Source: Candidatus Geocrenenecus huangii
Lineage (GTDB): Archaea > Thermoproteota > Nitrososphaeria_A > Caldarchaeales > Wolframiiraptoraceae
NCBI GenBank assembly: GCA_023268155.1
Contig: JALNKM010000002.1
Span: 204,272-268,271, forward strand
Reading direction: 5' to 3'
DNA: 64,000 nt
The notes under the pieces are model-generated. The model made no database searches. It was not told the DNA's origin and saw nothing but the letters and a program-made list of their open reading frames with translations. Made by a program: the position numbers and the translations under genes. Of the stretch, positions 27,693 through 37,344 are shown piece after piece. Position 1 is the first letter of the stretch. Every line of letters begins with the position of its first letter.

Positions 27693-29615
27693 ATGAGAAA
27701 GGAAATTCAGGTTATCTTCGCATCAGTAATCCTGTCAATAATGCTAGTGTTCGTCTCTAGCGTACCAGTGTTAGAAGCTCAGCCGAGATATGGTGGAACG
27801 CTCATGGTTGGTCTAAGTTCAGAACCACCTCATCTAGCTCTGAGTGGTCCTCCAACATGGGTATTCTATCAAGTAGTCCGTCAAATAGGTAATTCCCTAG
27901 TTAGCTTTGACCCAGAAACATTAGAATGGAGACCTGAATTAGCAGAATCTTGGGAGATAATTAAAGAACCTGATGGTGGCATGACTATCATCTTCCACTT
28001 GGTTAGAAATGCAACATGGCATGATGGTAAACCATTTACATCTGCAGACGTAAAATTCACTTATGAGCAGGTTGCACCAGTATTTAATAGTTTTGTAGCC
28101 GCTATGATGAAAACATATGTGAAGGCTGTTGAAACACCTGACGACTATACTGTTATATTTAGATTTAATACTACATGGGCTCCTGCATTCTATCCGGGCT
28201 ATTTTGGCGGTTCTGGAATAAATATTAGTCCAAAGCATTTATATGAAGGTACCGACATCGCTAATAATCCATACAATACTAGACCAATTGGTACAGGGCC
28301 ATTCAAATTCAAAGAATGGAAGAAGGGTGAATATATACTCTTAGAAAGAAATGAAAAATACTGGAAAAAAGGCTTACCGTATCTAGATAGGATAATCTAC
28401 AAGATAATAAAGACTTCACCAGCACTAACACTAGCTTTCGAGAAAGGTGAAGTGGACTTTATATGGACTTATGGGTTAGCAATGTCAGATGCTGTTAGCT
28501 TACAAGAGAAGATAGGCCTCGGACAATTAGTTGGGAAGAGAGTATGGTTCTTCCCAAGTCCTGGAGGCTCTCTCGATGTCGTGGGATTCAATCTACATCC
28601 TGAGGGACCTGCTCCGCTAAAGGATGTAAGAGTCAGGAAAGCTATTGCTGCAGCAATAGATCGTAAGAAAATAGCTGAAGTAGTATACTTCAATAGGGTT
28701 GAGGCACTGGATACAGTTGTGTCCTCCGCACCAGCGGTAGCTCGTTACAATCCAGGCGTGAATCAGCCGGCTTATGACCCAGCACTTGCAGAGAAACTAT
28801 TAGATGAAGCAGGTTATCCACGTGGTTCTGATGGTACTAGGTTTAAGATAAGACTCATGATAGATTCTGTTTCCTATCCATTCTATCTTAAAGAAGCGGA
28901 GCTCATAAGAGATTTCCTAGCACAAGTCGGTATTGTCGTTGAGATTGTAGCATTAGATACTGCAGCATGGCATGAAAGAGTATTTAAGAACTGGGACTTC
29001 GATATGAGCATCTTCCCATTCGTTCATGGTCCAGGTCCAACATATTTCATCCGATACTATACTGAAAGAGGGATCGTGAGAGCCTCATGGTCAAATGCTA
29101 TGGGTTATAACAATCCAGAGTTTAATGAATTAATCTTTAAGGCTGAGTACGAGATCAATAAAGAGAAAGAGGCTGAGCTTGTAAGACAGGCTTTAAAGAT
29201 CTTAGTAGAAGATCAACCAGCCGTATGGACTTGTTCAAGAACATTCATTGCTGCAGTTAATCTCGATTTTAGCGATGAGTTTGATCTTGGAGCATGGGAG
29301 CATGGAATGGGTACAGGATACCTAAACTTAGAAAAGATCTATTGGGTGAAAGCACCTATAAGAACGGAAATTATTACTGTTGAGAAGACCATAGAGAAAA
29401 CTGAAGTAACCACATTGGTTAAACCAGGTACAACGGTCGTGTCTACCATGGTTAGACCTGAGGTAACAACTATTGTTACTACACAGCCAACGATAATGCC
29501 GGTAGAAGTTCCAGTAGTTCCTGAATGGGTTTATGCAGTGGTTGCGGTCGCAGTTGTAATCGTTGTTGGCTCCATATTGTTCGCTATCCGAAGAGCGAGG
29601 AAACCAAAAACCTAG
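27693..29615 (+). CDS. Dipeptide/oligopeptide-type ABC substrate-binding protein
   Basis: The 640-residue family-5 solute-binding protein has a signal peptide (residues ~5-28), then GGTLMVGLSSEPPHLAL, NATWHDGKPFTSADVKFTYE (typical signature), RPIGTGPFKF, and DVRVRKAIAAAIDRKKIAEVV. Residues ~555-610 are a Thr/Val-rich linker and a C-terminal helix (WVYAVVAVAVVIVVGSILFAIRRAR) anchors it in the membrane, the usual archaeal arrangement. It captures a peptide or other small amide for the permease and ATPases encoded 3-9 kb downstream. Codon use is AT-richer than in flanking housekeeping genes. Confidence 0.9.
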   Translation: MRKEIQVIFASVILSIMLVFVSSVPVLEAQPRYGGTLMVGLSSEPPHLALSGPPTWVFYQVVRQIGNSLVSFDPETLEWRPELAESWEIIKEPDGGMTIIFHLVRNATWHDGKPFTSADVKFTYEQVAPVFNSFVAAMMKTYVKAVETPDDYTVIFRFNTTWAPAFYPGYFGGSGINISPKHLYEGTDIANNPYNTRPIGTGPFKFKEWKKGEYILLERNEKYWKKGLPYLDRIIYKIIKTSPALTLAFEKGEVDFIWTYGLAMSDAVSLQEKIGLGQLVGKRVWFFPSPGGSLDVVGFNLHPEGPAPLKDVRVRKAIAAAIDRKKIAEVVYFNRVEALDTVVSSAPAVARYNPGVNQPAYDPALAEKLLDEAGYPRGSDGTRFKIRLMIDSVSYPFYLKEAELIRDFLAQVGIVVEIVALDTAAWHERVFKNWDFDMSIFPFVHGPGPTYFIRYYTERGIVRASWSNAMGYNNPEFNELIFKAEYEINKEKEAELVRQALKILVEDQPAVWTCSRTFIAAVNLDFSDEFDLGAWEHGMGTGYLNLEKIYWVKAPIRTEIITVEKTIEKTEVTTLVKPGTTVVSTMVRPEVTTIVTTQPTIMPVEVPVVPEWVYAVVAVAVVIVVGSILFAIRRARKPKT

Positions 29616-29626
29616 ATTTCTCTTTA

Positions 29627-29652
29627 TTTCACTAAATTATTTTTATTTTTAG
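29627..29652 (+). terminator. T-rich tract after the substrate-binding-protein gene
   Basis: Several T-runs (TTTATTTC, ATTATTTTTATTTTTAG) follow the stop and may end part of the transcripts, giving more binding protein than permease. The following gene begins 82 bp after the stop. Confidence 0.3.
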
Positions 29653-29697
29653 AAAGGTTTTTATATCTTTCAGGGTCTAGGAAAAAAGGGTATAGTT

Positions 29698-30645
29698 ATG
29701 TCAACTCTGAAACATGTTTCAGAAATCATAGATTTGCTAGACGACCCTAGTGTTAGTGGTGAGAAAATAAGAAGGTTCTTTATAAGTCGAGGTCTTAAAG
29801 ATTTTTCGATAGAAGTTGAAACTATTAGGAGTGAAAAAAGTTTTACAGATTTTATGACCATCACTATCCCAGGAGCTAATGGAAAGATTTCTGGTGGTGA
29901 CGCTCAGACTTTAGGTATAGTTGGGAGGTTAGGAGGAATAGGAGCTAGACCGAGTGAGGTTGGACTTGTCTCAGATGCAGATGGTGCCATAGTAGCACTA
30001 GCTGCTGGATATAAGATTGCTGAAATGAAGAATAGAGGAGAAATAATCTTAGGAGATATAAAAATAACAACACATATATGTCCCAATGCCCCGATAAGAC
30101 CTCATAAACCAGCACCAATGATGGACTCTCCTATTAATATCTTCACTCTTTTAAAGAAAGAAGTATCTGCAGATATGGATGCGGTTCTTTCAGTTGATGC
30201 AACTAAAGCAAATTTAGTAGTCAACCATACAGGATTCGCTATAACTCCAACAGTTAAAGAAGGTTGGATACTTAAAGTTAGTGAAGAGCTTATCGACATA
30301 TATATTAGAGTAACAGGGGAGCCACCTGTTATAGTTCCTATAACAATGCAAGATATATTGCCATATTCAACTAGCGTCTATCATCTGAATAGTATGATGC
30401 AGCCTTGGCTCTATACAAAAGCACCTGTTGTAGGAGTTGCCATAACTACAAGAATGGTTGTGCCAGGCTCAGTAACAGGAGTAACTAACTTCATCAGTTT
30501 AGAAAACGCTACTAGATTTATTGTAGAAGTCGCTAAGCAGTTTGGTAAAGGTAAGGTTAGATTCTATGATGAAGAAGAGTGGAAAACCATCTTAGCCATT
30601 CATGGTCCTCTCAGAGATATTATGAGAAGAGGAGCTCCGGAATAG
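29698..30645 (+). CDS. DUF1177 family protein
   Basis: The 315-residue protein matches DUF1177 throughout: KHVSEIIDLLDDPSVSGEKI near the start, IPGANGKISGGDAQTLGIVGRLGGIGARP, GLVSDADGAIVALAAGYKIAEM, THICPNAPIRPHKP, and TGFAITPTVKEGWIL. The biochemical function is not known. The clustered Asp, His and Gly motifs would suit a metal- or amide-directed hydrolase, which is inference. In other genomes I recall DUF1177 next to AroM, DUF917 and peptide transporters, as here. Confidence 0.85.
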   Translation: MSTLKHVSEIIDLLDDPSVSGEKIRRFFISRGLKDFSIEVETIRSEKSFTDFMTITIPGANGKISGGDAQTLGIVGRLGGIGARPSEVGLVSDADGAIVALAAGYKIAEMKNRGEIILGDIKITTHICPNAPIRPHKPAPMMDSPINIFTLLKKEVSADMDAVLSVDATKANLVVNHTGFAITPTVKEGWILKVSEELIDIYIRVTGEPPVIVPITMQDILPYSTSVYHLNSMMQPWLYTKAPVVGVAITTRMVVPGSVTGVTNFISLENATRFIVEVAKQFGKGKVRFYDEEEWKTILAIHGPLRDIMRRGAPE

Positions 30646-30656
30646 GGGGTTTAAAC

Positions 30657-31313
30657 TTGAAATACACAATAGGTCTCGTAAGAGTCTTAACGATGGAGGA
30701 TGAAGAAAAGCTAAACTTACATGGAAGAATTATTGAGAAAGCATTTCCAGAATTAAAGGTAGTAACAAAATGCATTGAAGACCAGCCTGAAGGGATCTAT
30801 GATCTCCAAAGTGAAGAGTTGGCTAAGCATAAAATCATTAAGCTAATAAAAGAATTTCAAGATATGAATGTTGATGCAGTTATCATAAGTTGCGCAGGGG
30901 ATCCCGCTGTTACCGAAGCGAGAAGAATTTTTAAGATACCTATTATTGGAGCAGGATCAGCTTCAGCGTCTCTAGCTTTAACATGTGGTGAAAGAGTAGG
31001 CGTTATAAAAATTACTAAAGAGGTCCCGAATATAATTAGGAAAATTCTAGGACCCCATTTAATTGCAGAAGAAAGTCTTGAAAATGTTGGAAGCGTAATT
31101 GATTTAATGAGTGAGAAAGGTAAAACAGCATCTATAAATGCTTTGAAAAGATTATTAGAACACGATGTTGAGGTTATAGTATTAGCTTGTACTGGCTTCA
31201 CAACAATTGGCTTCAAGAAATTAGCTGAAGAGATAACTTCAGTACCAGTTATAGATCCTATCTTAGCTGCAGGAGCTATTACCCTAAGTATATTAAAACA
31301 AAGGAGCGTTTAA
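30657..31313 (+). CDS. Asp/Glu/hydantoin racemase superfamily protein
   Basis: This 218-residue protein has the two-cysteine layout of the superfamily: AVIISCAGDPAVTEARRIF (first Cys ~76) and VEVIVLACTGFTTIGFKKLAEE (second Cys ~178), plus IPIIGAGSASASLAL. Family members racemise aspartate, glutamate or hydantoins, or isomerise maleate, by two-base chemistry. The TTG start at 30657 follows GGGGG by 7 nt, and an earlier start would overlap DUF1177. The 11-bp gap to DUF1177 and the 5-bp gap to DUF917 indicate an operon. Confidence 0.82.
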   Translation: MKYTIGLVRVLTMEDEEKLNLHGRIIEKAFPELKVVTKCIEDQPEGIYDLQSEELAKHKIIKLIKEFQDMNVDAVIISCAGDPAVTEARRIFKIPIIGAGSASASLALTCGERVGVIKITKEVPNIIRKILGPHLIAEESLENVGSVIDLMSEKGKTASINALKRLLEHDVEVIVLACTGFTTIGFKKLAEEITSVPVIDPILAAGAITLSILKQRSV

Positions 31314-31318
31314 TAAGC

Positions 31319-32419
31319 ATGATCAGAGTAGATGAATCCATTGCTGAAGCAGCAGTTTTAGGTGGAGCTTTTTATGGAGGCGGCGGAGGAGGTGATCTAT
31401 ACACCGGATTAAAGTATGCTAAGCTCGCTGTAGAATTAGGCGATGTTATGATTCTCAATATAGATGATGTATTAAATAATAGAGACAATTATATTGTTAC
31501 TTCTTCAATTATTGGAGCTCCCTCCGCTAAAGAAAAATATGTACTTCCTAGTCACATAATCAGGTCCGCTCAACTACTTCTAGATGTAGCGGAGGTCCCT
31601 ATAGGAGGTTTTATAACTTCTGAGAATGGTGGATTATCGACCGTGAATGGATGGATACCTGCAGCGGTATTCGATGTACCCGTTATCGACGCACCTGCAG
31701 ATGGACGGGCACATCCAACAGGTGTGATGGGTTCTATGGGTCTTCATAAGGTAGAAGACTACATATCCATCCAGACTGCTGTTGGAGGGGATAAGAACCT
31801 TAATAGATATATTGAGATAATTGTGAGAGGATCATTACAAAGTGTTGACAAGATAATAAGAGAAGCCTCTGTGCAAGCTGGAGGTATGGTGGCGGTTTCT
31901 AGAAACCCTTTAACGCCGGAATTTGTTAAGAAGAATGCAGCAGTAGGAGCTTTAACCGAAGCAATAGAAGTTGGGAAGATATTCCAGAAATATAAGAAAG
32001 ATGTTGAGAAGATAAGTGAGGAAATAACTAAGTTGATTGATGGGAAGACAGTAGATAGGGGATTAGTAGAACATGTTTTACTTGAAAGTAGAGGCGGATA
32101 CGATATAGGCAAGGTTATAGTGAAAGGTAAATTAGATAAATACGAAATAACTTTCTGGAATGAATACATGACGCTTGAGGACTCGAAGAACAGAAGACTC
32201 GCTACTTTTCCAGACTTAATAGTCACTTTAGATTGTAATTCAGGGCTACCAGTCTCATCGGCGGAAATACATATAAATCATGAAGTACTAATATTAATGG
32301 TTCCGAAGGAAAAAATACGTTTAGGTGAAGGTGTTAAAGATATTAAAATATTGCAAGAAGTAGAGGAGATTATCAATAAGGAGATTATCAAGTTTACAAA
32401 TACATCTCAAATTCTGTAA
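31319..32419 (+). CDS. DUF917 family protein (possible thiohydantoin desulfurase-like)
   Basis: The 366-residue protein begins with the family signature AVLGGAFYGGGGGGDLYTG, followed by VPIGGFITSENGG and PVIDAPADGRAHPTG. I recall the Pfam family now being named after S-methyl-thiohydantoin desulfurase and often encoded beside hydantoinase/oxoprolinase genes, but no such hydantoinase is in this cluster. With the racemase-like gene directly upstream, a hydantoin-like or other cyclic amide substrate is a reasonable inference. The ATG lies 5 bp after the preceding stop. Confidence 0.82.
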   Translation: MIRVDESIAEAAVLGGAFYGGGGGGDLYTGLKYAKLAVELGDVMILNIDDVLNNRDNYIVTSSIIGAPSAKEKYVLPSHIIRSAQLLLDVAEVPIGGFITSENGGLSTVNGWIPAAVFDVPVIDAPADGRAHPTGVMGSMGLHKVEDYISIQTAVGGDKNLNRYIEIIVRGSLQSVDKIIREASVQAGGMVAVSRNPLTPEFVKKNAAVGALTEAIEVGKIFQKYKKDVEKISEEITKLIDGKTVDRGLVEHVLLESRGGYDIGKVIVKGKLDKYEITFWNEYMTLEDSKNRRLATFPDLIVTLDCNSGLPVSSAEIHINHEVLILMVPKEKIRLGEGVKDIKILQEVEEIINKEIIKFTNTSQIL

Positions 32420-32569
32420 CTGATTTCCTACGATTAACAACGAATGTAGAGTAGTTTAGGATTTCAGCCAATTTCTAAGATATGCTAGAGATGTAGCAAG
32501 TTATCAGAACATGGTTGTCTTGAAAGCTTTATTAACAGTCTATATTAACATAAAGTCCGGGGACTACTA

Positions 32570-33535
32570 TTGAAACTGCTCGAAATATCCAATTTAGTCG
32601 TTTACTATTCCACACTACAAAGCTTAGTTAAAGCTGTAGATAATATCTCATTAGAAGTTAACAGAGGAGAAGCAGTAGCCATCGTTGGAGAATCTGGAAG
32701 TGGTAAAACTACTTTAGCCCTCTCAATACCAAGACTACTTCCAGATAATGCTCGAATTCTAAGTGGAAGTATTCAGTTACATCCAGAGAAAATAGACCTA
32801 ACTAAATTATCTGAAAAAGAATTGAGAAAAATAAGAGGAGGTAGAATAGGCATGATTTTCCAAGATCCTATGACTTATCTTAATCCAGTAATGAAGGTTG
32901 GTGATCAAATAGCAGAGAGCATAGTACATCATCAGAATTGTTCACTGAAAGAAGCTAGAAAGAAATCAATAGAGTTATTAGAGAAATTAAAAGTTCCCGA
33001 TGCGGATAATGTAGCATCACGTTATCCTCATCAATTAAGTGGAGGGATGAAACAAAGAGTCATGATTTCTATAGCTATTTCTTGTAATCCTGAACTTCTA
33101 ATAGCTGATGAGCCCACGACAGCATTAGATGTTACTGTTCAGGCAGAGGTTTTAGAACTATTGAAAAACTTAATCCGGGAACTAAAGACAGCTTTAATAC
33201 TCGTTACTCATGATTTAGGGATCGTAGCTGAAACTTGCGATAGAGTTGCAATAATGTATGCTGGTAAAATAGTTGAGTTAGCGGATATTTATAGCTTGTA
33301 TAAAGATCCAAAACATCCCTATACTATAGGTTTACTCAATGCTGTTCCAACCATTAAAGAATCGCAGTCTAGAATTCATATTATGACAGGTAGTATACCC
33401 GATCTAACTAATCCCCCTCCTGGCTGTAGGTTTCATCCAAGATGTCCCTATATGTTTGAGAAATGTATGCGAGAAGAGCCCCCATTGATTAATTTTAACA
33501 AGAATAGATATGTCGCATGTTGGCTTATGGAGTGA
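32570..33535 (+). CDS. Dipeptide-type ABC transporter ATPase (DppD/OppD-like)
   Basis: The 321-residue ATPase has Walker A GESGSGKTT (~42), Q-loop IFQDPMTYLNP, signature LSGGMKQRV, Walker B LLIADEPTTALD, and the H-loop VTHDLG. The C-terminal oligopeptide-transporter extension has the cysteine set NPPPGCRFHPRCPYMFEKC. It pairs with the next ATPase to energise import. The TTG start at 32570 follows GGGGA. Confidence 0.92.
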   Translation: MKLLEISNLVVYYSTLQSLVKAVDNISLEVNRGEAVAIVGESGSGKTTLALSIPRLLPDNARILSGSIQLHPEKIDLTKLSEKELRKIRGGRIGMIFQDPMTYLNPVMKVGDQIAESIVHHQNCSLKEARKKSIELLEKLKVPDADNVASRYPHQLSGGMKQRVMISIAISCNPELLIADEPTTALDVTVQAEVLELLKNLIRELKTALILVTHDLGIVAETCDRVAIMYAGKIVELADIYSLYKDPKHPYTIGLLNAVPTIKESQSRIHIMTGSIPDLTNPPPGCRFHPRCPYMFEKCMREEPPLINFNKNRYVACWLME

Positions 33536-33540
33536 TATTT

Positions 33541-34527
33541 ATGGAAAGTCATTTCTCTCTGAAAGTTATAAATCTCAAAAAGTATTTTCCAGTAAGTAGG
33601 GGCTTCTTTGCTGGTCCTCAGAAATATGTTAAAGCTGTTGATAACATAAGCTTCGTAGTCGAGAAAGGCGGGACTTTAGGCATAGTTGGCGAAAGTGGAT
33701 CAGGTAAAACTACTTTAGCACGTTTAGTATTGAGGCTCATAGAACCTACATCGGGCTCAGTCTATTTTGATAATAAGAATATTTTTGAACTGAATAAACA
33801 TGAGTTAAGAAGACTCAGACCGCAGATGCAGATGATCTTCCAAGATCCAATGGCTTCTCTAAATCCTAGAAAGAAGGTTAAGCAGATACTTGCACAGGTA
33901 CTTAAGCTACACACTTCCTTAAGTAGCGAAGAAATCCATGAGAGGATATTAAGCTTGTTGGAGAAAGTTGGTTTATCTCCTCCAGAACTGTTTCTTGAAA
34001 GATACCCTCATGAACTTAGCGGAGGGCAAAGGCAGAGAGTATGCATATCTAGAGCGATTGCTCTCAATCCAAGACTTTTAATAGCTGATGAACCTGTATC
34101 AGCTCTTGATGTATCTGTTAGAGGACAGATTATTAAATTACTTCTTGACATATACAATGAAAGTCGAGGAGACATGACATATATTGTCATCTCCCATGAT
34201 ATCGCGTTAATTAAAAGTATGTGCAAAAATACTTTAGTAATGTACTTGGGAAGAATGGTTGAATTAGGTGAGACAGATAGAATAATAGAATCCCCTTTAC
34301 ATCCTTACACGAAGGTGCTCATCTCAGCCATTCCCATACCAGATCCCGAGAGTGCGAGAGAAAGGAAACGTATACCTATAACTGGGGAGCCTCCCTCTTT
34401 AATAGATCCTCCTCCTGGTTGCCACTTCCACCCTAGATGCCCCTACGTCATGGATAAATGTAGAACAGAAACTCCATCATACTTTCAAGTTGATGATAGG
34501 CTTGTCTCTTGTTTCCTATATGAGTGA
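33541..34527 (+). CDS. Dipeptide-type ABC transporter ATPase (DppF/OppF-like)
   Basis: The 328-residue ATPase has Walker A GESGSGKTT, signature LSGGQRQRV, Walker B LLIADEPVSALD and the C-terminal PPPGCHFHPRCPYVMDKC motif. KYFPVSRGFF near the start is typical of the DppF half. The ATG at 33541 lies 5 bp after the DppD stop and GGAGTGAT precedes it; an upstream in-frame ATG overlaps the previous gene. Confidence 0.92.
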   Translation: MESHFSLKVINLKKYFPVSRGFFAGPQKYVKAVDNISFVVEKGGTLGIVGESGSGKTTLARLVLRLIEPTSGSVYFDNKNIFELNKHELRRLRPQMQMIFQDPMASLNPRKKVKQILAQVLKLHTSLSSEEIHERILSLLEKVGLSPPELFLERYPHELSGGQRQRVCISRAIALNPRLLIADEPVSALDVSVRGQIIKLLLDIYNESRGDMTYIVISHDIALIKSMCKNTLVMYLGRMVELGETDRIIESPLHPYTKVLISAIPIPDPESARERKRIPITGEPPSLIDPPPGCHFHPRCPYVMDKCRTETPSYFQVDDRLVSCFLYE

Positions 34528-34631
34528 GATTGGGTTTACATTGATATAAACTTATCTACCTTGTATCTTGTCCAACTTAAGAAAAACTTTTTACTGAGAA
34601 AACCATTCCTAAAATCGGAGGTATAAACATA

Positions 34632-35600
34632 ATGTCTCCTCTAATATCTTTTATTATTAAAAAGTTAGTGCAGTATATACCAATGATGTTTGCTGTTATA
34701 ATAATAACTTTCATACTCGTTAACATGGCTCCCGGAGATCCCACATTTATCTTGGTAGGAGAAGTTGGAGATGAAGAATTCGTAAGAGCTGCAAGAGCAA
34801 GATTGGGGCTTGATAAACCTCTTCACGAACGCTTCCTAATATACGTTTCAAATGTATTGAAAGGTGATCTAGGTTACTCTTACCTTAGATCCGAACCTGT
34901 CGCTAAGTTGATAATAGATCGTATACCTGCTACACTTTTATTAGTTCTAACAGCGATGTTTTTTTCAGCTCTTGTCGGAATAATAATAGGAACTATTGCT
35001 GCTGCTAAGAGAGGCGTTCTCGATATTTCTCTCTCTACATTCTCATTAGTCGGCATCTCAATACCCTACTTCTGGTTAGGTCAAATAATACTCGTAATCT
35101 TCGCTGTTAAGTTAGGACTCTTTCCATTAGGTGGAATGGTTACCGTTGGAAGAAACTACCAGGGAATAGATCATATTTTAGATGTAATATATCATCTAGT
35201 TCTACCCGTCATGACATTAGCTATTTTTAACCTAGCCTATACAACGAAGATTACTAGAGGAAGTGTATTGGAAGCACTTACACAAGATTATATAGTAACA
35301 GCTCGCTCGAAAGGATTACCTGAGAGTAAAGTGATATTTAAACATGCCCTTAGAAACGCACTAATACCCGTCGTGACTTATACAGGGTTCAATACGGGCG
35401 TCTTACTCATCGGTGCGATCTTAACAGAGACAATCTTCGCATGGCCTGGAATGGGTTCATTACTCTACGATTCGATTAGACTTAGAGATTACCCAGTTAT
35501 ACTTGGAGTATTCATATATGGTTCAATAATTATTATTATTGCAAATCTAATCGTAGATATACTGTATGGCTTATTAGATCCAAGAATCCGCGTGAGATGA
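34632..35600 (+). CDS. Dipeptide-type ABC permease (DppB-like)
   Basis: The 322-residue protein has six predicted helices. The N-terminus IIKKLVQYIPMMFAVIIITFILVNMAPGDP is characteristic of DppB/OppB, and the EAA loop contains TARSKGLPESKVIFKHALRNALIP. It forms the channel with the DppC-like protein encoded 7 bp downstream. CGGAGGT lies 9 nt before the ATG. Confidence 0.92.
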   Translation: MSPLISFIIKKLVQYIPMMFAVIIITFILVNMAPGDPTFILVGEVGDEEFVRAARARLGLDKPLHERFLIYVSNVLKGDLGYSYLRSEPVAKLIIDRIPATLLLVLTAMFFSALVGIIIGTIAAAKRGVLDISLSTFSLVGISIPYFWLGQIILVIFAVKLGLFPLGGMVTVGRNYQGIDHILDVIYHLVLPVMTLAIFNLAYTTKITRGSVLEALTQDYIVTARSKGLPESKVIFKHALRNALIPVVTYTGFNTGVLLIGAILTETIFAWPGMGSLLYDSIRLRDYPVILGVFIYGSIIIIIANLIVDILYGLLDPRIRVR

Positions 35601-35607
35601 TGTCTAT

Positions 35608-36492
35608 ATGAATAAGATAATTGGAAAGAATTCTCTTTTAAAGTCTAATTTTCTTCAACTCTTATTTAAAAAAATAACTCCCGCAAAAGCGAATTCTCGA
35701 GTTTTTACTGGATTAGTAGTTGTTCTCGCAATTACTATGATGGCTATAACCGCACCACTCATAACTTGGTATCCTCCTCTTAAGACACTTGTAGGTGAAC
35801 CGTTTACGACTCCGAACAATTATTATCTTTTCGGAACTGATGATTTAGGCAGAGACATCTATACTAATGTTGTTTATGGTATAAGAACATCACTCATTGT
35901 AGGATTAAGCTCAGTTTTAATAGCAGTCATAATTGGAACATTAATAGGTGTTTTAGCAGGTTATTATAGAGGTCTATTGGAAGACTTCTTAATGAGAATA
36001 ACAGATATGACATTGATACTACCACAGTTCTTACTGGCGTTAATTATCGTTGCAATATTTGGTCAAAATTTTCAAAATATAATTATAGCTATAGGAATAG
36101 TTAGTTGGCCAGGAATAGCAAGAATGATCCGAGCTGAATTCCTCTCAATAAGAGAGAGACCCTTCATAGAAGCGGCTAAAGCAATAGGGTTATCTGATAT
36201 AAAGATAATATTTAGTGAGATATTACCGAATGCTATGCCCTCAGTTATACCCTACGTTATATTACAGATCAATGCCGCTATATTAATTGAGGCTGGATTA
36301 GGCTTCCTAGGTATAGCTGATCCAAATGTGCCCAGCTTAGGGTTAATGCTGAATACGGCTCAACAATACTTAATGAATGCATGGTGGATGGCGGTATTCC
36401 CAGGCTTAATGTTATCCATTATAGTAATAGGGCTTAATTTGCTAGGAGACGGATTAGTAGAATATTTAAACCCACGTCTGAGAAAAAGATAA
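35608..36492 (+). CDS. Dipeptide-type ABC permease (DppC-like)
   Basis: The 294-residue membrane protein has an N-terminal helix, then HxFGTDDLGRDI-like YYLFGTDDLGRDIYTNV, and the EAA loop EAAKAIGLSDIKIIFSEILPNAMP. These are typical of DppC/OppC. It is the last transporter gene, separated by 46 bp from the convergent AroM-like gene. Confidence 0.92.
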   Translation: MNKIIGKNSLLKSNFLQLLFKKITPAKANSRVFTGLVVVLAITMMAITAPLITWYPPLKTLVGEPFTTPNNYYLFGTDDLGRDIYTNVVYGIRTSLIVGLSSVLIAVIIGTLIGVLAGYYRGLLEDFLMRITDMTLILPQFLLALIIVAIFGQNFQNIIIAIGIVSWPGIARMIRAEFLSIRERPFIEAAKAIGLSDIKIIFSEILPNAMPSVIPYVILQINAAILIEAGLGFLGIADPNVPSLGLMLNTAQQYLMNAWWMAVFPGLMLSIIVIGLNLLGDGLVEYLNPRLRKR

Positions 36493-36538
36493 CAATTCTC
36501 AAGATATTCTGACAAAAACTTTAATGATAAGGTGCCTT

Positions 36539-37219
36539 CTAAAACATCTCAGAAATAATCTTTCCTAAGACTCCTCTAGTACTAATTATCCTCGACATAG
36601 GGGCTGACGTTCGTAAAACTTCTTTATGCATAAAAGTATAGCCTATACAATCCATTATAACCAACTTTATACTTTTCTCTTTTATCCTCTTTCCAACAAT
36701 ACTGAATTCTTCAACACTAAACGAGTATGGAGAGATAGGTATAACTTCTAATCTATGAAAATACTTTGACCACTTCTTATATGCATAATCTATCTGTTCT
36801 GGAGATGGTATTAGCACTGCTACATCTCCGCTATAGGAGATACTTGAAGCGACTCCTTTAAGTATCTTTTCAGGATATATTATGAGAGTCTTAGTCTCGA
36901 ATTCTGGAAATTCTCCAGAACACAATATGATTATTATATCAACTTTCTGAGAATCTAAATATTTGATCTTTAGATCCATAAGGGGTATAAGTTTCTCTCT
37001 AGATATTCTTATTTCTGACCCGTCTCTCAATCTTGAAATATAAACTACTTCACCAGGTTCAGGTTTTAAAGATTCTATAATCTCGTTCCTGCTCTTAAAA
37101 TCGTCTAGAGCTCCTGCCTCCACTATCTCTATACCACTCGGTAAGATTTTTGAAAAATCCTTCATGATATCTTCTCTTGGAGATTGACCGATCGTTAACA
37201 TACCAACACGATTTAACAT
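36539..37219 (-). CDS. AroM family protein
   Basis: The 226-residue protein begins VGMLTIGQSPREDIMKDF, the AroM signature, and includes LRDGSEIRISREKLIPLMD, ILCSGEFPEF and MDCIGYTFMHKEVL. AroM belongs to the Asp/Glu racemase-like fold, and its function is unknown; in E. coli it lies beside aroL but is not needed for shikimate synthesis. The cysteine pair (LCSGEF, MDCIGY) mirrors the two active-site cysteines of racemases. It is the only minus-strand gene of the cluster. Confidence 0.85.
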   Translation of the reverse strand: MLNRVGMLTIGQSPREDIMKDFSKILPSGIEIVEAGALDDFKSRNEIIESLKPEPGEVVYISRLRDGSEIRISREKLIPLMDLKIKYLDSQKVDIIIILCSGEFPEFETKTLIIYPEKILKGVASSISYSGDVAVLIPSPEQIDYAYKKWSKYFHRLEVIPISPYSFSVEEFSIVGKRIKEKSIKLVIMDCIGYTFMHKEVLRTSAPMSRIISTRGVLGKIISEMF

Positions 37220-37344
37220 AGTTTACCTCTCTTTTTAGGACCATATTCCCTTATATTTATTTTCCATAAGAAGGATAAATTCTTGTCTTGAAAAATCTTT
37301 ATAAGAGGTTAATCTACGTTAATACAAGGTGTTATAGTTTGAGT

